NCBI RefSeq assembly: GCF_018320785.1 | Contig: NC_054867.1 | Location: 30,073,855 to 30,137,854 of the forward strand | Source of the DNA: Cheilinus undulatus | Taxonomy: Eukaryota > Chordata > Actinopteri > Labriformes > Labridae | Length of the DNA stretch: 64,000 nucleotides | Direction: 5' to 3' | Shown here: in pieces, positions 33,401 through 44,900 of the stretch | Layout: each line of letters begins with the position of its first letter | Position numbering within the stretch: position 1 is the stretch's first letter | The notes under the pieces: model-generated | Seen by the model: only the letters and a program-made list of their open reading frames with translations | Told to the model about the DNA's origin: nothing | The model's database searches: none | Position numbers and translations under genes: made by a program

Positions 33401-36400
33401 GATTGCAGCCAAAGGTGCATGTAATAAATACTGACTTGAAGGGGGTGAATATAAATGCAGTGGCTTACTTTACATTACACATTTTTAATTTTTTGATATT
33501 ATTTTGTAGGAATGTGTGTTTTCACTTTGACATTAAAGAGGTTTTTTAATTCTTTTTTTTTTTTTGGTAGAAAAAGCTAAATCATGTTAACCATGATTGA
33601 TTTGTTAATTCAATAAAACATCCAAGGGATGAATACTTTTTATAGGCACCGTGACAGTAAACACTCGTATTAATGCGCTATCTACTTGTGTTCTGACTTA
33701 CTGTAAGAACAGTGTCAAATATCTATTTTAGGCTAGTCTTAGTCTCATCATCCTCATGCAAAATGGTTTTTGTCTCACATTTTGAGTCTACAAAATTACC
33801 ACTGGCAGCATCAAACCAGGGGAGTGAAGTACTCATCATATGTCTGCATGCATAGATAATGGCAAAAATATCTCCAGGCTTACAGTGCACCACTAGGTGA
33901 GCTGGAGCTGGAGCTTTACAGCAAAAACACAGAGCAGAAGCAGAAATGCATGGACAAATGCAGTGACAGTTAAAAACTGGTTTCTGAACTGGTATTTGTA
34001 ATCTTTGGAAGTGAGGAGGGTGAATGAGGAAGAAGTCTGAGTGCACAGAAGATCAAAGTAGTGAGGAGGTGAGAATAAAAACTGAAGAATAAAACTAAGG
34101 AGCCCAAAATACACACTAGTTTCTACTGTGCTTACAAGTCTGAGTTTGTGAAGCACTGGTTTTTAAACTCTACCAATGTGTATGTTTTTCACAAGCTTCA
34201 TATGTATTTTTGATTTAGTAAACGGAAACTACAGCTGTAAGGCAAGTGGACTAAAGAAAAAAATCATTGAATTCCTCAAAAGCATTCTTACTTCTTAAGT
34301 AAAATGCTCTTCCAATCACCGTGTACGTTTAAGATTGAGGTATCAGCAGTGGCGTGCACAGACTTTTTCAAGGGCAGGGGCAAAAAGAAAAAAAGGGCAC
34401 ATACAGCGCATTCTTGCCACTAAAGAGGGCACTAAGTTTTGCGTGTGCTCGAGGGCACTTTAGACATATGTTATACAAATGGCACATTATATAGCCTTAA
34501 AACAGACTAACTAGACAGACTACTCAAGTTAGTTTGTAGTTAGGATCAGCATCCACAAGAACTGTGTAGATTCAACGCTGGACCCCTAGGGGGTATGGGG
34601 GTCTTCCCCCTGAACATTTTCAATTAAGTAGATGCCATTTCCTGTATTCTAGTGCATTTTAACACCATATTAGCACCAGATAATCCAAACTGGTTCTGTG
34701 AGATATAGTTCTGGCTCAATATAGATCAAGAAAGGGCCCAACATAAAAGTCATTGCAACAGTAATGTTTCATAGTATTTCTTGGTCCTAATAGCCTTCTG
34801 GAGTTTAGTGTGTTTTTTCCACCCAAGAGGGCAGTTTAGTGTGTTTTCCCAACCAGGAGGGCACTTTAGCATGCGTTTTGGCTCCCAAGAGGGCACTTCA
34901 GCGCGTGTTTCGCCTCCCAAGAGGGCACTTTTACATGTGTTTTGCCACCCAAGAGGGCACTTTAGCGTGCGTTTTTCAACAATTGGGCCACAAGGGGGGG
35001 CGACCGCCCCTCCTGCCCCCTCCTTGTGCACACCACTGGGTATCAGGGTCAGTTTAGTACAAAAGAAGACAAACTTACACTGCAGGAAATCTGCTCTGGT
35101 TTTAGGTTCACCATCCTGATCAGTCTCTGTCGCGTTTGTATCAGGGAGACCTGTAAGACAAGCCAAACTCAATACAAGAAGCTAGAAATGCCTGCATATT
35201 CAAAAATGTGTCAAAAATATATTAAAAAAAAAGAAAAACTTTTTATTTATCTTCTGCAGACATAAAAACAACTGTCACTCACTACAGTGGACAGCGGGGG
35301 TACCAGTGAAGACATTAGACTACTCTGCCTTTCAGGAGATTATGGTATGTAGGTGTATCTGGGAGCCATAAAGTAAGTCAAAGTAACATAGCATGATAAG
35401 CCTGATCAACAAAGGCAGTAAACATAAACCATGCAAAAGCATTGATGCCTATTTAGCTGTCCATACAAATACCTCTTTATTTAGTTTTTATTAAAATGTC
35501 AAAATATGCTCATCATTTATTTATTAAACAGAAAACTACACAAAAAATATTTGCCAATACTCTTTGTTTCATTCATTTAAAAGTCACCACTAAACATGCT
35601 CACATTTAAAAGCATAACACCTGTTTTTGCTGGCGTTAGCATTAGCTTGTTGACTGCTTCTCTTGCAAGTGAAATATTGCTGAGAAAAATGCTGTTTTAT
35701 CCTTCCTAAAATGATCTGCAGCCATTTCAAAGATATTTTAAGCAAGACAGTTAAGAGAGGGAGGAGTTTACATGGAAAAACCTGAATAAAGTGTCTCTGA
35801 GAGAAACATTAACAAACTGAAGGAAGCATAGTCTTGTCATTGTAAACACAGACCTGAGAACAACAAACTCAGAGTCTGACTTCTGATGTTTATTTTGGAT
35901 TTGATATCTGCTAGATTTATGTTTCAATATGGCATATCATGCCTTTAAGAATTTTAAACATGCCAAAGTCTTTCTGTTTCTCCAAACTGAATATCTTCCT
36001 ACCATATTAAACAGTTTGTAAAGGTAGCAGAGCCTGACTTGGGCTGGGGAACTGAGTATTTATCCATTGATCAGTGCAGTGTTACCGCTTTCTGTCCAAA
36101 GTACAAACCTTTGGACTCTGAGGTATCAGGTTCATATCTTTGCTGCATGTCATCCACCTCTGTCTCCTCTCCTGATTCCTGCTGCTCTCCTCTTTCAGCT
36201 GCAATGAATGAATAATGACAAAAAAGGATTTTAAAAAAATGAAAAGACAATTTGAATGGCTGTACAAGAACTCTGAAACAGGATACACACCACTTTGATA
36301 GATTGAGGCAAATTCATCATCAAAAAGTTGCTTCAGTTGCCTCCCGAGCTTTTCGACCGCGCTCTTGGTGAGCGCAAACGACAGAAGTGTATCTTCTGAA

Positions 36401-39056
36401 ACCTCCTCAGAAGGTTGAAGATGGTCCTTCATACAAAGCTGCTTCAAAGAGGGCCAATACTGTGGAGAGGAGAGTAAAATGCAGAGAAAGGAAGAAAATA
36501 TCGATGATACAGATTCAGGGTAGGTCACTCTCACTGATGTAATGTAATCACCATACCTCTAAGAAATGGACATCATCAGCCAGTGCCAGACGATCCATCT
36601 CATCATTCATCTTCTTCATTTCCTCCATCTTCACCTGCAGGCCTCTCAAAGAGGTCTGGATCTGAGCCGCTGTTGACGCCTCCAGAGATTCAATCATCCC
36701 CCGCACTGATAGGTAGTGTTTCTGCAGAGAGTCAATGACGCCGACCAAGATGCACTCACAGTGATCCTTTGTTTTTATTGCCTCCTCCTGTTGTTGAGTA
36801 CATGGGGTAAGTTACAAATCTGACAAATGTTAAATGTGGGAAACTTTGGATGGTCACCTGGATCAGCTCCAGAGTCTTCCCCATGCCCTTCTGTTTCTTC
36901 TCTTGTTTCTCGAGGATCTGCCTGGTCATTAACTGTACAGTTTTCAGCTCCTTCTTCAGTTTTTTTGTTGGATAGAAACATACAGGAGAGAATGTGAAGG
37001 AGATATCACAGCTAACCAAATGTATATTATCAGCACCAGAAAAGCATCAAGTCACTCTTTACTGGAAAGTCACCTGCCATCCAAGTCTCATAAAATAAGA
37101 TATATAATCACTGGTTATATAGCACAGGCTACAGTCTAGCTGAGACTAACATCTCAAGCTTCACCCCCTAACTTGTCAAAGATGACATTTCACACTTCTA
37201 CAAGCGAGTGCACCTGGGAAGACTCTTTTTCAGGCACATGGCCAAATCTCTGTGAAAAAGACAGTGCTGCTTAACTTTACCCTACAGCTTAGTGGGAGGA
37301 AGTTGCAGTGGTGTTAGACAGAAGTATGAGGGGGAGTACCTCATGAGAAATGAGAATATCCAACCTCTTATATCCTTTAATATCCTTCATGGTGAGGAAT
37401 GTGGACCTCTGCTGGTGACTTTAGAGAAGCTCTACATTGGGAAGGGGATGATGTAAGACAGGGACAGTTTCCATTAAGTTATTTGACTAAATCTTATAAA
37501 TATAACCATATAATATCACTTAGAAGCTAACATTAGCTGCCCATCTATCAGAAGGGAGGGGGGCTCACAGTGAACTGTGGCTATGTCAACATGTGAGCAC
37601 TCGAAGAAACAGGAAAGGGTTGTAAGATTTTCAGTGTGGCTCAAATATCTTTGTTTTTTAAATATAAATGTTCCTCTCAGATTGTACTAACTGTCCTTTA
37701 AAACAACCCCTGAATACTTCTGCTAATTATCCAGTTTTTGCTTTATACATTATTTGTATTTCATTGAACTGTACTAAGTCTGCACATTTTGTATATTTAC
37801 TTTTCAGAATGGAGGATTAGTTGGCTCACAGTACGTCTGTCTTTAACCTTGGAAAACAGAGTTTGTTTTAGAAATGTTACCCCAAACCTCTAAATAGTAC
37901 GTCATGTACAGGACAATGAGTGGACAGTAGAGTGGACAACAAATTCTTGTTTAAGAAATCTTGATCTTTATACAGAATTGCTATGGACTTTGACATTTTG
38001 GCTGTAATATGGTTTATGTGAGATTTAACACGCTTTCAAATTCATCTTCATTTATTCTAATCTTATTGTCAAGGTCTGATGCCTGATTTCCAATAATGAT
38101 GCCTTTTCTTATTGTCTGAAGTTTCTTTCTCCACTGTATTCAGGAGTAGTTTCAAATGTTTAACGCTAAAAAATACAGTTGTGCCATCAGCAAATAAAAG
38201 ACACTTCTGACTTTGAAACCAATCAAATGTATTAACATACAATATGAACAACAGTCCAAGTACTGAATCCTGCAGCGTCCCCAACGTTACCTTCAAAGGG
38301 GGCTAAGATCTTAGGGGGGCGCGAGGCTTTGTCTGCTCTGAGGCTGCCAAAATTAGATTTGCAAATATTGACTAAAACCATGAAAAAGTAGTTATTAAGT
38401 AGTTTATACAGAGGTCTTTCGGTAAGAAAAGCATGCATCAGTCTTTTTTAGGGTTTGATCAGTGAAACAATTAAAATCTATGTTGATTTTTGACAGCAGT
38501 GTATCACTTTTTTTCTCTCTCTTGGGTCCTGGGGGGGGGGGGCTCCGCTTTACTTAGGTATATGTAGGGGGGCTGCAAGGAAAAATGGTTGGGAAACACT
38601 GATTTAGTGAGTAAACATTAAACAGCAAAAGACTGACTATTTGTATCTACGTATTTCTATTGCAGAGTTGAACAGCCAAATCAGCCTGGACTAACTCAAG
38701 CAGCTCGTGATAAAAACAAAACTTACCACAAGTGTTTTCATATTTTTAATTAGTGAACAAACTGAATTGTATCATCCCCCCGTCGCTCATATGTTATAGC
38801 CCACTAACATGTCACAAGGTTGACAGCAGTATTAGTGTTTTGCGTGTGTTTCCTATAGAGTTTGTGCCAATGTTGTGTTTTGTTCCTGTACCTGTTTCCT
38901 CCTCCTCTCCTCTCTCACCAGTCCGATGGTGTGTCCTGAGTGCTCGGCTGAAGCACACTCCGCACAGATGATCTGTTCATCGGTGCAGCAGTAAATATCC
39001 AGACGGCTGCTGTGTTTCCTACACAAAGAGCTCCGGGGTTTCTTCGGGGCCTCCAT
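30436..39056 (-). CDS. RING-less TRIM-like protein (B-box, coiled coil, PRY-SPRY)
   Basis: Exons in transcript order: 38892-39056, 36858-36953, 36557-36787, 36291-36459, 36109-36198, 35079-35150, 30436-30971. Phases agree throughout, giving 452 aa. B-box2 zinc ligands C12, H15, C23, D26, C31, C34, H39 and H42 are all present. Exons 2 and 3 (96 and 231 bp, classic TRIM sizes) encode the coiled coil, about residues 56-164. An acidic Glu/Gln-rich linker follows, then PRY-SPRY from about residue 275 (YACGLTFDQRTAHEDL ... GTVSFYEVSD). An in-frame stop at 39096-39098 lies before the start, with no Met between, so this exon encodes no RING; an upstream spliced RING exon cannot be excluded. Such fish proteins are often interferon-linked, and without RING it is probably not itself a ubiquitin ligase. 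The exon 2 acceptor has a weak pyrimidine tract. I cannot name the orthologue. Confidence 0.83.
31919..32585. mobile_element. Repeat nested in the Tc1 element
   Basis: The right ~360 bp (32215-32575) match 8630-8990 of the MITE at 8461-8990, including GCTGTTCTTTGTTCTTCTTTT and TTTGCAAGATGGATT, and end at the same TTTGCAAGGTTAG terminus. The left part does not match that MITE, so this copy is either a longer relative or a composite. Edges are approximate, set where Tc1 similarity stops and restarts. Confidence 0.65.
32586..33440 (+). pseudogene. Decayed Tc1 transposase, C-terminal two thirds
   Basis: Transposase-like pieces include a segment reading LSDRARRRLVREATKTP and LWSDETKM around the first catalytic Asp (about 32850). 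A degraded NDP motif lies near 33145. A poly-T run near 32775, another near 32881 and several stops break the frame. Confidence 0.75.
34347..35038. mobile_element. hAT-type MITE with 8-bp target duplication
   Basis: The left terminus CAGTGGCGTGCACA matches the reverse complement of the right terminus (CAGTGGTGTGCACA) with one difference. The octamer GGTATCAG flanks it on both sides (34339-34346 and 35039-35046). CAGTGG ends plus an 8-bp duplication are the hAT signature. It is 692 bp and non-coding and contains a ~31-bp minisatellite. The clean duplication suggests a fairly recent insertion, 33 bp from the splice donor of TRIM exon 6. Confidence 0.92.
34801..34980. repeat. Minisatellite, ~31-bp unit, inside the hAT-type MITE
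   Basis: GAGGGCAC/GTTTAG blocks start at about 34828, 34858, 34889, 34921 and 34953, giving periods of 30, 31, 32 and 32 bases. Unit core: GAGGGCACTTTAGCGTG then TGTTTTGCCACCCAA. Further single copies are near 34423 and 34452. The 140-codon open frame across it is an artefact. Confidence 0.9.
36954..38891 (-). other. First intron of the TRIM-like gene
   Basis: This 1.9-kb intron contains the second copy of the dispersed repeat (38314-38602). The rest shows no gene or known element. Confidence 0.7.
38314..38602 (+). repeat. Dispersed repeat, copy 2 (pair with 22903-23156)
   Basis: Same repeat as 22903-23156, with a poly-G run near 38530 and the shared end GGTTGGGAAACACTG. This copy is slightly longer, with an extra segment after GCATGCATCAG. 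Confidence 0.8.
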
Positions 39057-39133
39057 GGACGGTTTTTTACTCCTGCCGATGTTTCCTTCAAATCGCTACG
39101 ATGTCCGTGAAGGGCGGGGTTTTAAAACTTCGG

Positions 39134-39141
39134 TTTCACTT
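39134..39141 (-). promoter_or_regulatory. IRF-type core (AANNGAAA) upstream of the TRIM-like gene
   Basis: Read on the gene's strand, AAGTGAAA within AGAAGTGAAACC fits the interferon regulatory factor core AANNGAAA and resembles half of an ISRE. It lies 78-85 bases before the start codon. Short motifs arise by chance, so this is only suggestive. Confidence 0.35.
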
Positions 39142-39424
39142 CTCTGTTCAAGTAAAAAAAAAAGGATTGTTTTCGTTTTGCGGGTGTTTTATTGGTGTAG
39201 GAGAGAGGATGGGTGTTGCTCGGTTAATTTCACTTTTGAAAAGGAAGAGAAGGAAGAGGGTGAATGTGGCTGAATTTCTCTTGAAGGATTGCTCAGAGGC
39301 CTTCAAGGTCAGAGTTCCTCTCATTCCCTCTGTCTAGACTCTGAGCTAGGAGGAAGCTCATGTCATCCAAGGAAACAAAGGCAGTTTATCATCTAACAGA
39401 GCGTTAGATAGATAAGCAATGGAG

Positions 39425-39575
39425 GGTCAAAAATGGGCAGAAAATGGTGAAAAGCTGTTCAAATGTGGCAAATAAGGGTTACAGGTGTCAAAAATATGAA
39501 AAAGATGGACAAATAGTTGTTGAGCAGCTCAGTGGGTTACAGAGGGAGAAATTGGGCAAAAGGCAAAAAACAATG
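39425..39575 (+). repeat. Degenerate GGCAAAAA-type satellite, copy C
   Basis: TCAAAAATGGGCAGAAAATGG, AATGTGGCAAATAAGGG and TTGGGCAAAAGGCAAAAAAC recur without a fixed period. This is the shortest of the four related tracts. Confidence 0.55.
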
Positions 39576-41972
39576 TATAATATCAGAGGATAATCAATCA
39601 ATTCATAGTAAATAACTAACATTGTATCTGTATTATCAAAGCATTTTTATGATGATGACAAAGTCTTGTATTGTTTTGCTGATACAGCGCAGAAGGCCAC
39701 TGAAATTTTTCCTCTAAGCACTCTACAACCAGCAAAATGCACCTTTCAGACTGAAATTAACCCTTAATGCAAATACATACTTTTCTGTAGAGGCTGACTT
39801 GCAGAAAGTAGATAACTGAAGCCGTCTTCATGTTTGTTTTAGATTATGGAGATGTAATTTATTGACATGCTTCTGCTCTAATTTTCCAATCTTAAGATTC
39901 AGTTTATCCCTCTGCCCTCAGATTTATCACAGGTGACAGCTACTCCACTCATCATTGTATTCTGTAATAAAGCTGGTTGACCTTCATTAACAACATGTTA
40001 GAGACACTGGCTATTATTTGTCTATACAGCTCATCAGAGATCTGCCTCCCCACATAACTTCTTTATTAAACTGAGCAGTCATTACCAGACTTGTTCTGTC
40101 AACACTCAAAGTGCAAAGCCAATACTAAAACTCAACACAATTCTCTGTACAGGTGAATTGAAAAGCATGATTTTTAATACTGCACTCATGAATGTAACTG
40201 TCTCTGACTGCAATCTGCTTATTTCTTGATTCCGATTTATCTTTTGTAGATTTACTTTTTGTGCTTCAGTTTGATTACTGCCTGTTAGAAGTGTTTCCTC
40301 TCTATTGTTGCCAAGTGCTCACACATTGTTGGATGAGTGTTTCTGTGACTAATACAAAAAGTTCCTGTAGGCTACATGTAGTGGTGCCTGCAGAGGCCAG
40401 TATACTCTTAATGGGACATAACCACATTTTTTAATGATACATCCCACAAATGATAAACAGCCTGTGTTGGGTGGCTTTTGCATGTTTGATAAACCTAAAA
40501 ACAGCCATGCTGTATTTTTAAACCGACTCTCAACATCTGCTGCTTAATTTTAGTTAATGAAGATCATGAAATTATGTTGAGGGAAGCAGCTGATACAAAG
40601 TGCCAGCATTATAGCTTTGTTCTTGTTGCTATGTGCTTTTACTGGATTAACCTGATATTCTCACCCAACCAAACAATGATTAACACGTTCAAGGCAATCA
40701 GAGGCAGTAAGGCATGTCACATGTTTGCCATCCTAGTAAAACAGAATGCAGCATGCTGAATGAGGAGTATTAAAAGTGGGTATACTCTATGGCAGTGATC
40801 ATCAGCTAGTGGTCTGGGGGGCTAATCAAACTCAAACTCAGTGAGCTGACCAGTTGAAAACTTCTACCAGGAGCTTTGTTTACAGTTGAGACTCAACTGA
40901 AGAGAGAGCGGATTACAAGAATACTTTCTGTTTTTCCAAACACAGAAACCATGCACAGAATGCTTGAAGATAATAAAGGTAAATAAGTAAAATGAATACA
41001 AGACTGACATCCTGATTTATTACAGTACTTAAGTCAATGTAAAACAAAAAGAAGGCATGATAAATAAGTAAAACAATATACATGTACTCCTATCACTGTA
41101 ACCTTGTTTTTAATAAAACACAAAAGCTTAAAGGTAGAAAAGGAGGAAAATGGTTCAGTAATCAGAGTTGTTCCCTTGGTTCAGTCTGTGAAGCTTTGAA
41201 AATGTTTCTTACGTTCAATCTAAATGTGGGAACATGTGCAACTTGACACCACAAAGTTAGGTTAAGATATTTTGTTCAGACTAAAAACAAGGCTGTATTT
41301 TTATTTCCACTCACCCTGATGCATTAATGGTCCCAGAGTAAATGTGTTGGCAGCACGCAGGAGAGAAAGTCAGAATTCAATAAAACACAACAAATGAACA
41401 AAGGATGAATCAAGTAAACAGAAGTGTAACCTTCTTAAGTTATCACTTTTAAAAAGTAATGCATGTGTTTATTATACAGAAATTATGACTAAAAGTGGCC
41501 ATTCCTTTCACCTCAAAGTCAGCTTACTAGGAAATGTCACATCTGCTATCATGTTTAATCTGCTGTGACTTCAACAAATCACACACCTCAGTTTGAATCT
41601 AAGCACTAAATTCATACCATTTCTTTGAAATAAACACCTTTCAGTAAAGAGAGATCGTACTTTCATGTAGTGCTTTGAGGTCGAACTTACTGACCTAGAG
41701 CAGGTAAGAGGCATGGGGTAGTGCTCGGCAGAGTTCAGGTCCACATATGGAAACACATTTAGGTCTAAAATCACGGTCGGTGAAAACTGTGGGTGTCATT
41801 GTTGAGGGAAAGTATCCCTAGTTCATTTTCTGTGTGGAGGATTGATTTAAGTGTAAAATGTGTTAATCAAAAGTCTAACCATCTGAACCTGTACAGAACA
41901 TGAAACATGATGCTGTGACCCCTAATCAGGGAGAGCACTGTTGCCCATTTGTGAAACTGTTGTCATCTATTC

Positions 41973-44900
41973 TCATTGGAGCAGCTCTTCCCATGAGATA
42001 GGTTTGGAGAAGACCTCCCGCTCCAGCCAGAGGTCATAGTTCATTTGGAAGTCTTCAGGCAGGTCCACTCTCTGTCCCAGCACGCTCTGCAGACAGTTGT
42101 CCACAGGCAGGAAGTCCGGGTTGCTGTGGTTCTTGTCATATCGGCGACTGTTGAAGCGCTCGATGTTGGCCCGCAGTGCACACTCCTCAGCCTGGAAGTC
42201 CCAGGGACGAGCATCCAGATCTGCCAAGAGGAGAGACAGCGGGTTATGTGTGCTGCCTGTGGGTGCTCTCTGGAAAAGGACTGAACCGCAGGAAGGCTTT
42301 TATCTAAAGGTATGAATTTGAGCTAACTTATCAATAAATGTCTCCTCCTCTTAAAAACACAGACATGATGTTTTAACAGATAAAGAACATAATTAAACAG
42401 CTTTATGTAAGAAGACCGTCTTTTCTGGGTCTGTTTGGTGAGACTACAGGTACTGTAAGGCATGCTGATGATAATTTTTTCACTAGAAACTTTTCATCTG
42501 CTTACATGATTCCATTGAAAGCAATGTATTCCTGATTTTTAAGACAAAGAAGCCTTATAATTACATTGCATTTTTTGCTGTTGGCCAGTCATTATGCATG
42601 GCTGACACCTGGCAATCTGGTAAAACTGAATAACATGGATTTAAGAAGGAAATTGTGAGTCTTTCACAGGCTGATAAAGGAGTGAAGGGCAGTTCTGATG
42701 TACTGAAGACCTAAATCTAAACAACGAAAACAAGCTCAGGAATCATGTAAAGCACTTATCTTAGTGTATTCCACATAACTGATTAATCTTTGTTTATCTA
42801 TTGTATAGTTTGGGTCTATAAAATGATAACAAAAAATACCATTAGAATTCCCCCATTGCTAGCTGGTATAGTCAAACAGCCAGCTCTATCTGACCAAAAG
42901 GACAAAGATTTGTTGTGGTATCAAAGATTTTTATAGTTCCTGATTTAAGATATGGGGAGTGTTTTTTTCATCATGGCCTTCAGTATCTTAGCTAATCACA
43001 GTTATTTGATTATCAGACTTTGCAGCCTAAAAATGACTAAAATACATCACAATACACAACTTCTTTCTGACGATACACATGCAAAGACTAAAGAGTTAGA
43101 CCTGTGAGTAAATTTTAAAATTGACACCATAATGGATTTTTAATGAAAGCTTAAACTGAAACTAAAACTTTAACTTCACCTTTATAACAAATCTTTCTCC
43201 ATGATGGAGTTTTTATTCATTCTTGTTTCTATTCTGGTTTGTTTTCTATCTCAGTAGATGATGTCATGTATCTCTGCTCACCATTTCCGTAGGCCCAATC
43301 ATCGTTGAGTCGATGTCGGACCTTCTGATAGATAGCTGACATGGTCTTCATGTTGCTTTTCCTCCACTGCCGTCCGAGGTATTTGGTCTGCACTTTGAGC
43401 AGCTTGAGGACGTATAACTGCATCATGGCCTGTTTGACCTTCAGCGCCCTCTTCAGGATGGGAGCGGACTTAAACACCACCAGCATCTAGGAGGGAAGGG
43501 TTTGTTTAAAGCTCAAAAGAAAAAAATAACAGCAAAAACAGAATATGATTAATGAGTAAGTGCTGTTTGGTGAGCACTCACCATTGTTCTGGAGTGTTTC
43601 CATTTTGTGAGTTTGTTGAGGATTCTGAGCAGGTTAATACAGGAGAACAGATTCCTCCAGCAAAACTGATTGTTGTCTCCTGCTTCCTGTTAAAATATCC
43701 ATACACAAGAAACAAAAATCCACATCAAAAAATGACATTTCTCTGATGGGTGACACCAGCAGGCAAAGCAGCAAACTCTAATATGACAACTGGGAGGAAA
43801 AGAAAACTCACCAAACTCTCAGCTGTTAACTCCGGGAGCTCGTGCACCACACAATAAGGAAAGTCCAAAACAGAAATGCTACAAAGATAATAATGTAATA
43901 GGGAGCAGTTCAATATTTACAACATATGCCAAGTTTAAGGATGTGCATTGTAAACAGAAGTTGTGATTTCTTTTTTATCAGAGAGACTCTGAAAGTACCT
44001 GTTTTTAGCAGTGATGTAGGACATGATGTTCTGGTTAAAGAACTTCAGGATGAGGGGGATGCAGTTTGCAAACACCAGGTGCTGAGCCATGTACTCAAAC
44101 TGTGACAGAAACATACAAAGACATCTGTTAAAGTCAAACTGATCCAAAGTAGGTCTAATCGTTTCAAACTTTAGCAGTAATGTCTGATATGGTTACACTG
44201 AATCTGAACTGAGGCATTTAGGCCTACACCACACATAGCAGGGGTTTTTTTTTACTGAGTTTCTTCCTCATCTTTAATTAAAAGCAATCCTGTCCACACA
44301 AGCAGCATTTTAAAAACATCTTTTTTACACATGTAGATGCAAAAACACACCGCTGTAAAGACCACACCATGCCAACAGTAGTCCATCCTTTACTATGTGG
44401 GTGAAGCAGCTCATTCACAGGCAGCGATGTTCCCTTGATTTGCATATAATTTATCAACATTTCTCCGTAATTACCATTTCATTTCAAAGTTGGGACACAG
44501 TGTGACATTATAGGCCAAACCTCTGTTTTCCCTGCCTACATGTAAAGTTTGTACAGTGAGTTTCTACTCACCCTGGAAGGAGTTTTCAAAAAGGTCGTTT
44601 TTTTTAGTGTAACGCCATTTGTGTGTATAGAAGGTCAAAACACTCAGGCAAAGCCTCTGTTTTCTAAAAGAACCACCTATGTGTAAAGAAGGCCCAAGTG
44701 TGTATGTGATGTGCATACCTGGTAGATATGGTTGAGTTTAAAGTGTTTCAAAAGCAGTAGCAGGATGGCAGAGATCGCCTTCACAATGATCTCTTTGTGC
44801 CGGTTCACATCAACACCGAGCTTCATGCTTTGAAGTACAGTAGTTCTGCAAAATCAGATAAAACAAATAAATCACAGGATTATAACTATTTTGATTGATT

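Larger units (their letters stand above)
31766..33653 (+). mobile_element. Tc1/mariner element, second family, interrupted
   Basis: The left internal part (GGAAGGTCCAGTCACAGGTA ... ATGAAGAAAAAGAACAC) matches the Tc1 derivative at 15624-16103. The right end GAATACTTTTTATAGGCACC is the expected terminal repeat. The 5' terminal repeat is missing. A ~0.67-kb repeat lies inside it (about 31919-32585), separating the transposase N-terminus from the remainder. It lies antisense to the TRIM-like gene, in its last intron. Confidence 0.8.
30972..35078 (-). other. Last intron of the TRIM-like gene
   Basis: This 4.1-kb intron holds a decayed Tc1 (31766-33653) with a nested repeat and a complete hAT-type MITE (34347-35038) at its 5' end. 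The interval 33660-34340 shows nothing recognisable. Confidence 0.7.
39057..41972. other. Between the TRIM-like start and the strip1 stop
   Basis: TRIM promoter/leader sequence occupies the left end, a GGCAAAAA-like tract lies at 39425-39575 and a hAT-like fragment near 40795. The strip1 3' UTR extends leftward from 41972; an AATAAA on the - strand (41016-41021) is one candidate end. No other gene is seen. Confidence 0.6.

Noticed and set aside
34750-35172. 140-codon open frame rich in repeated CPLGW-like residues
   Set aside because: Reads through the minisatellite of the hAT-type MITE; periodic residues come from the tandem DNA repeat.
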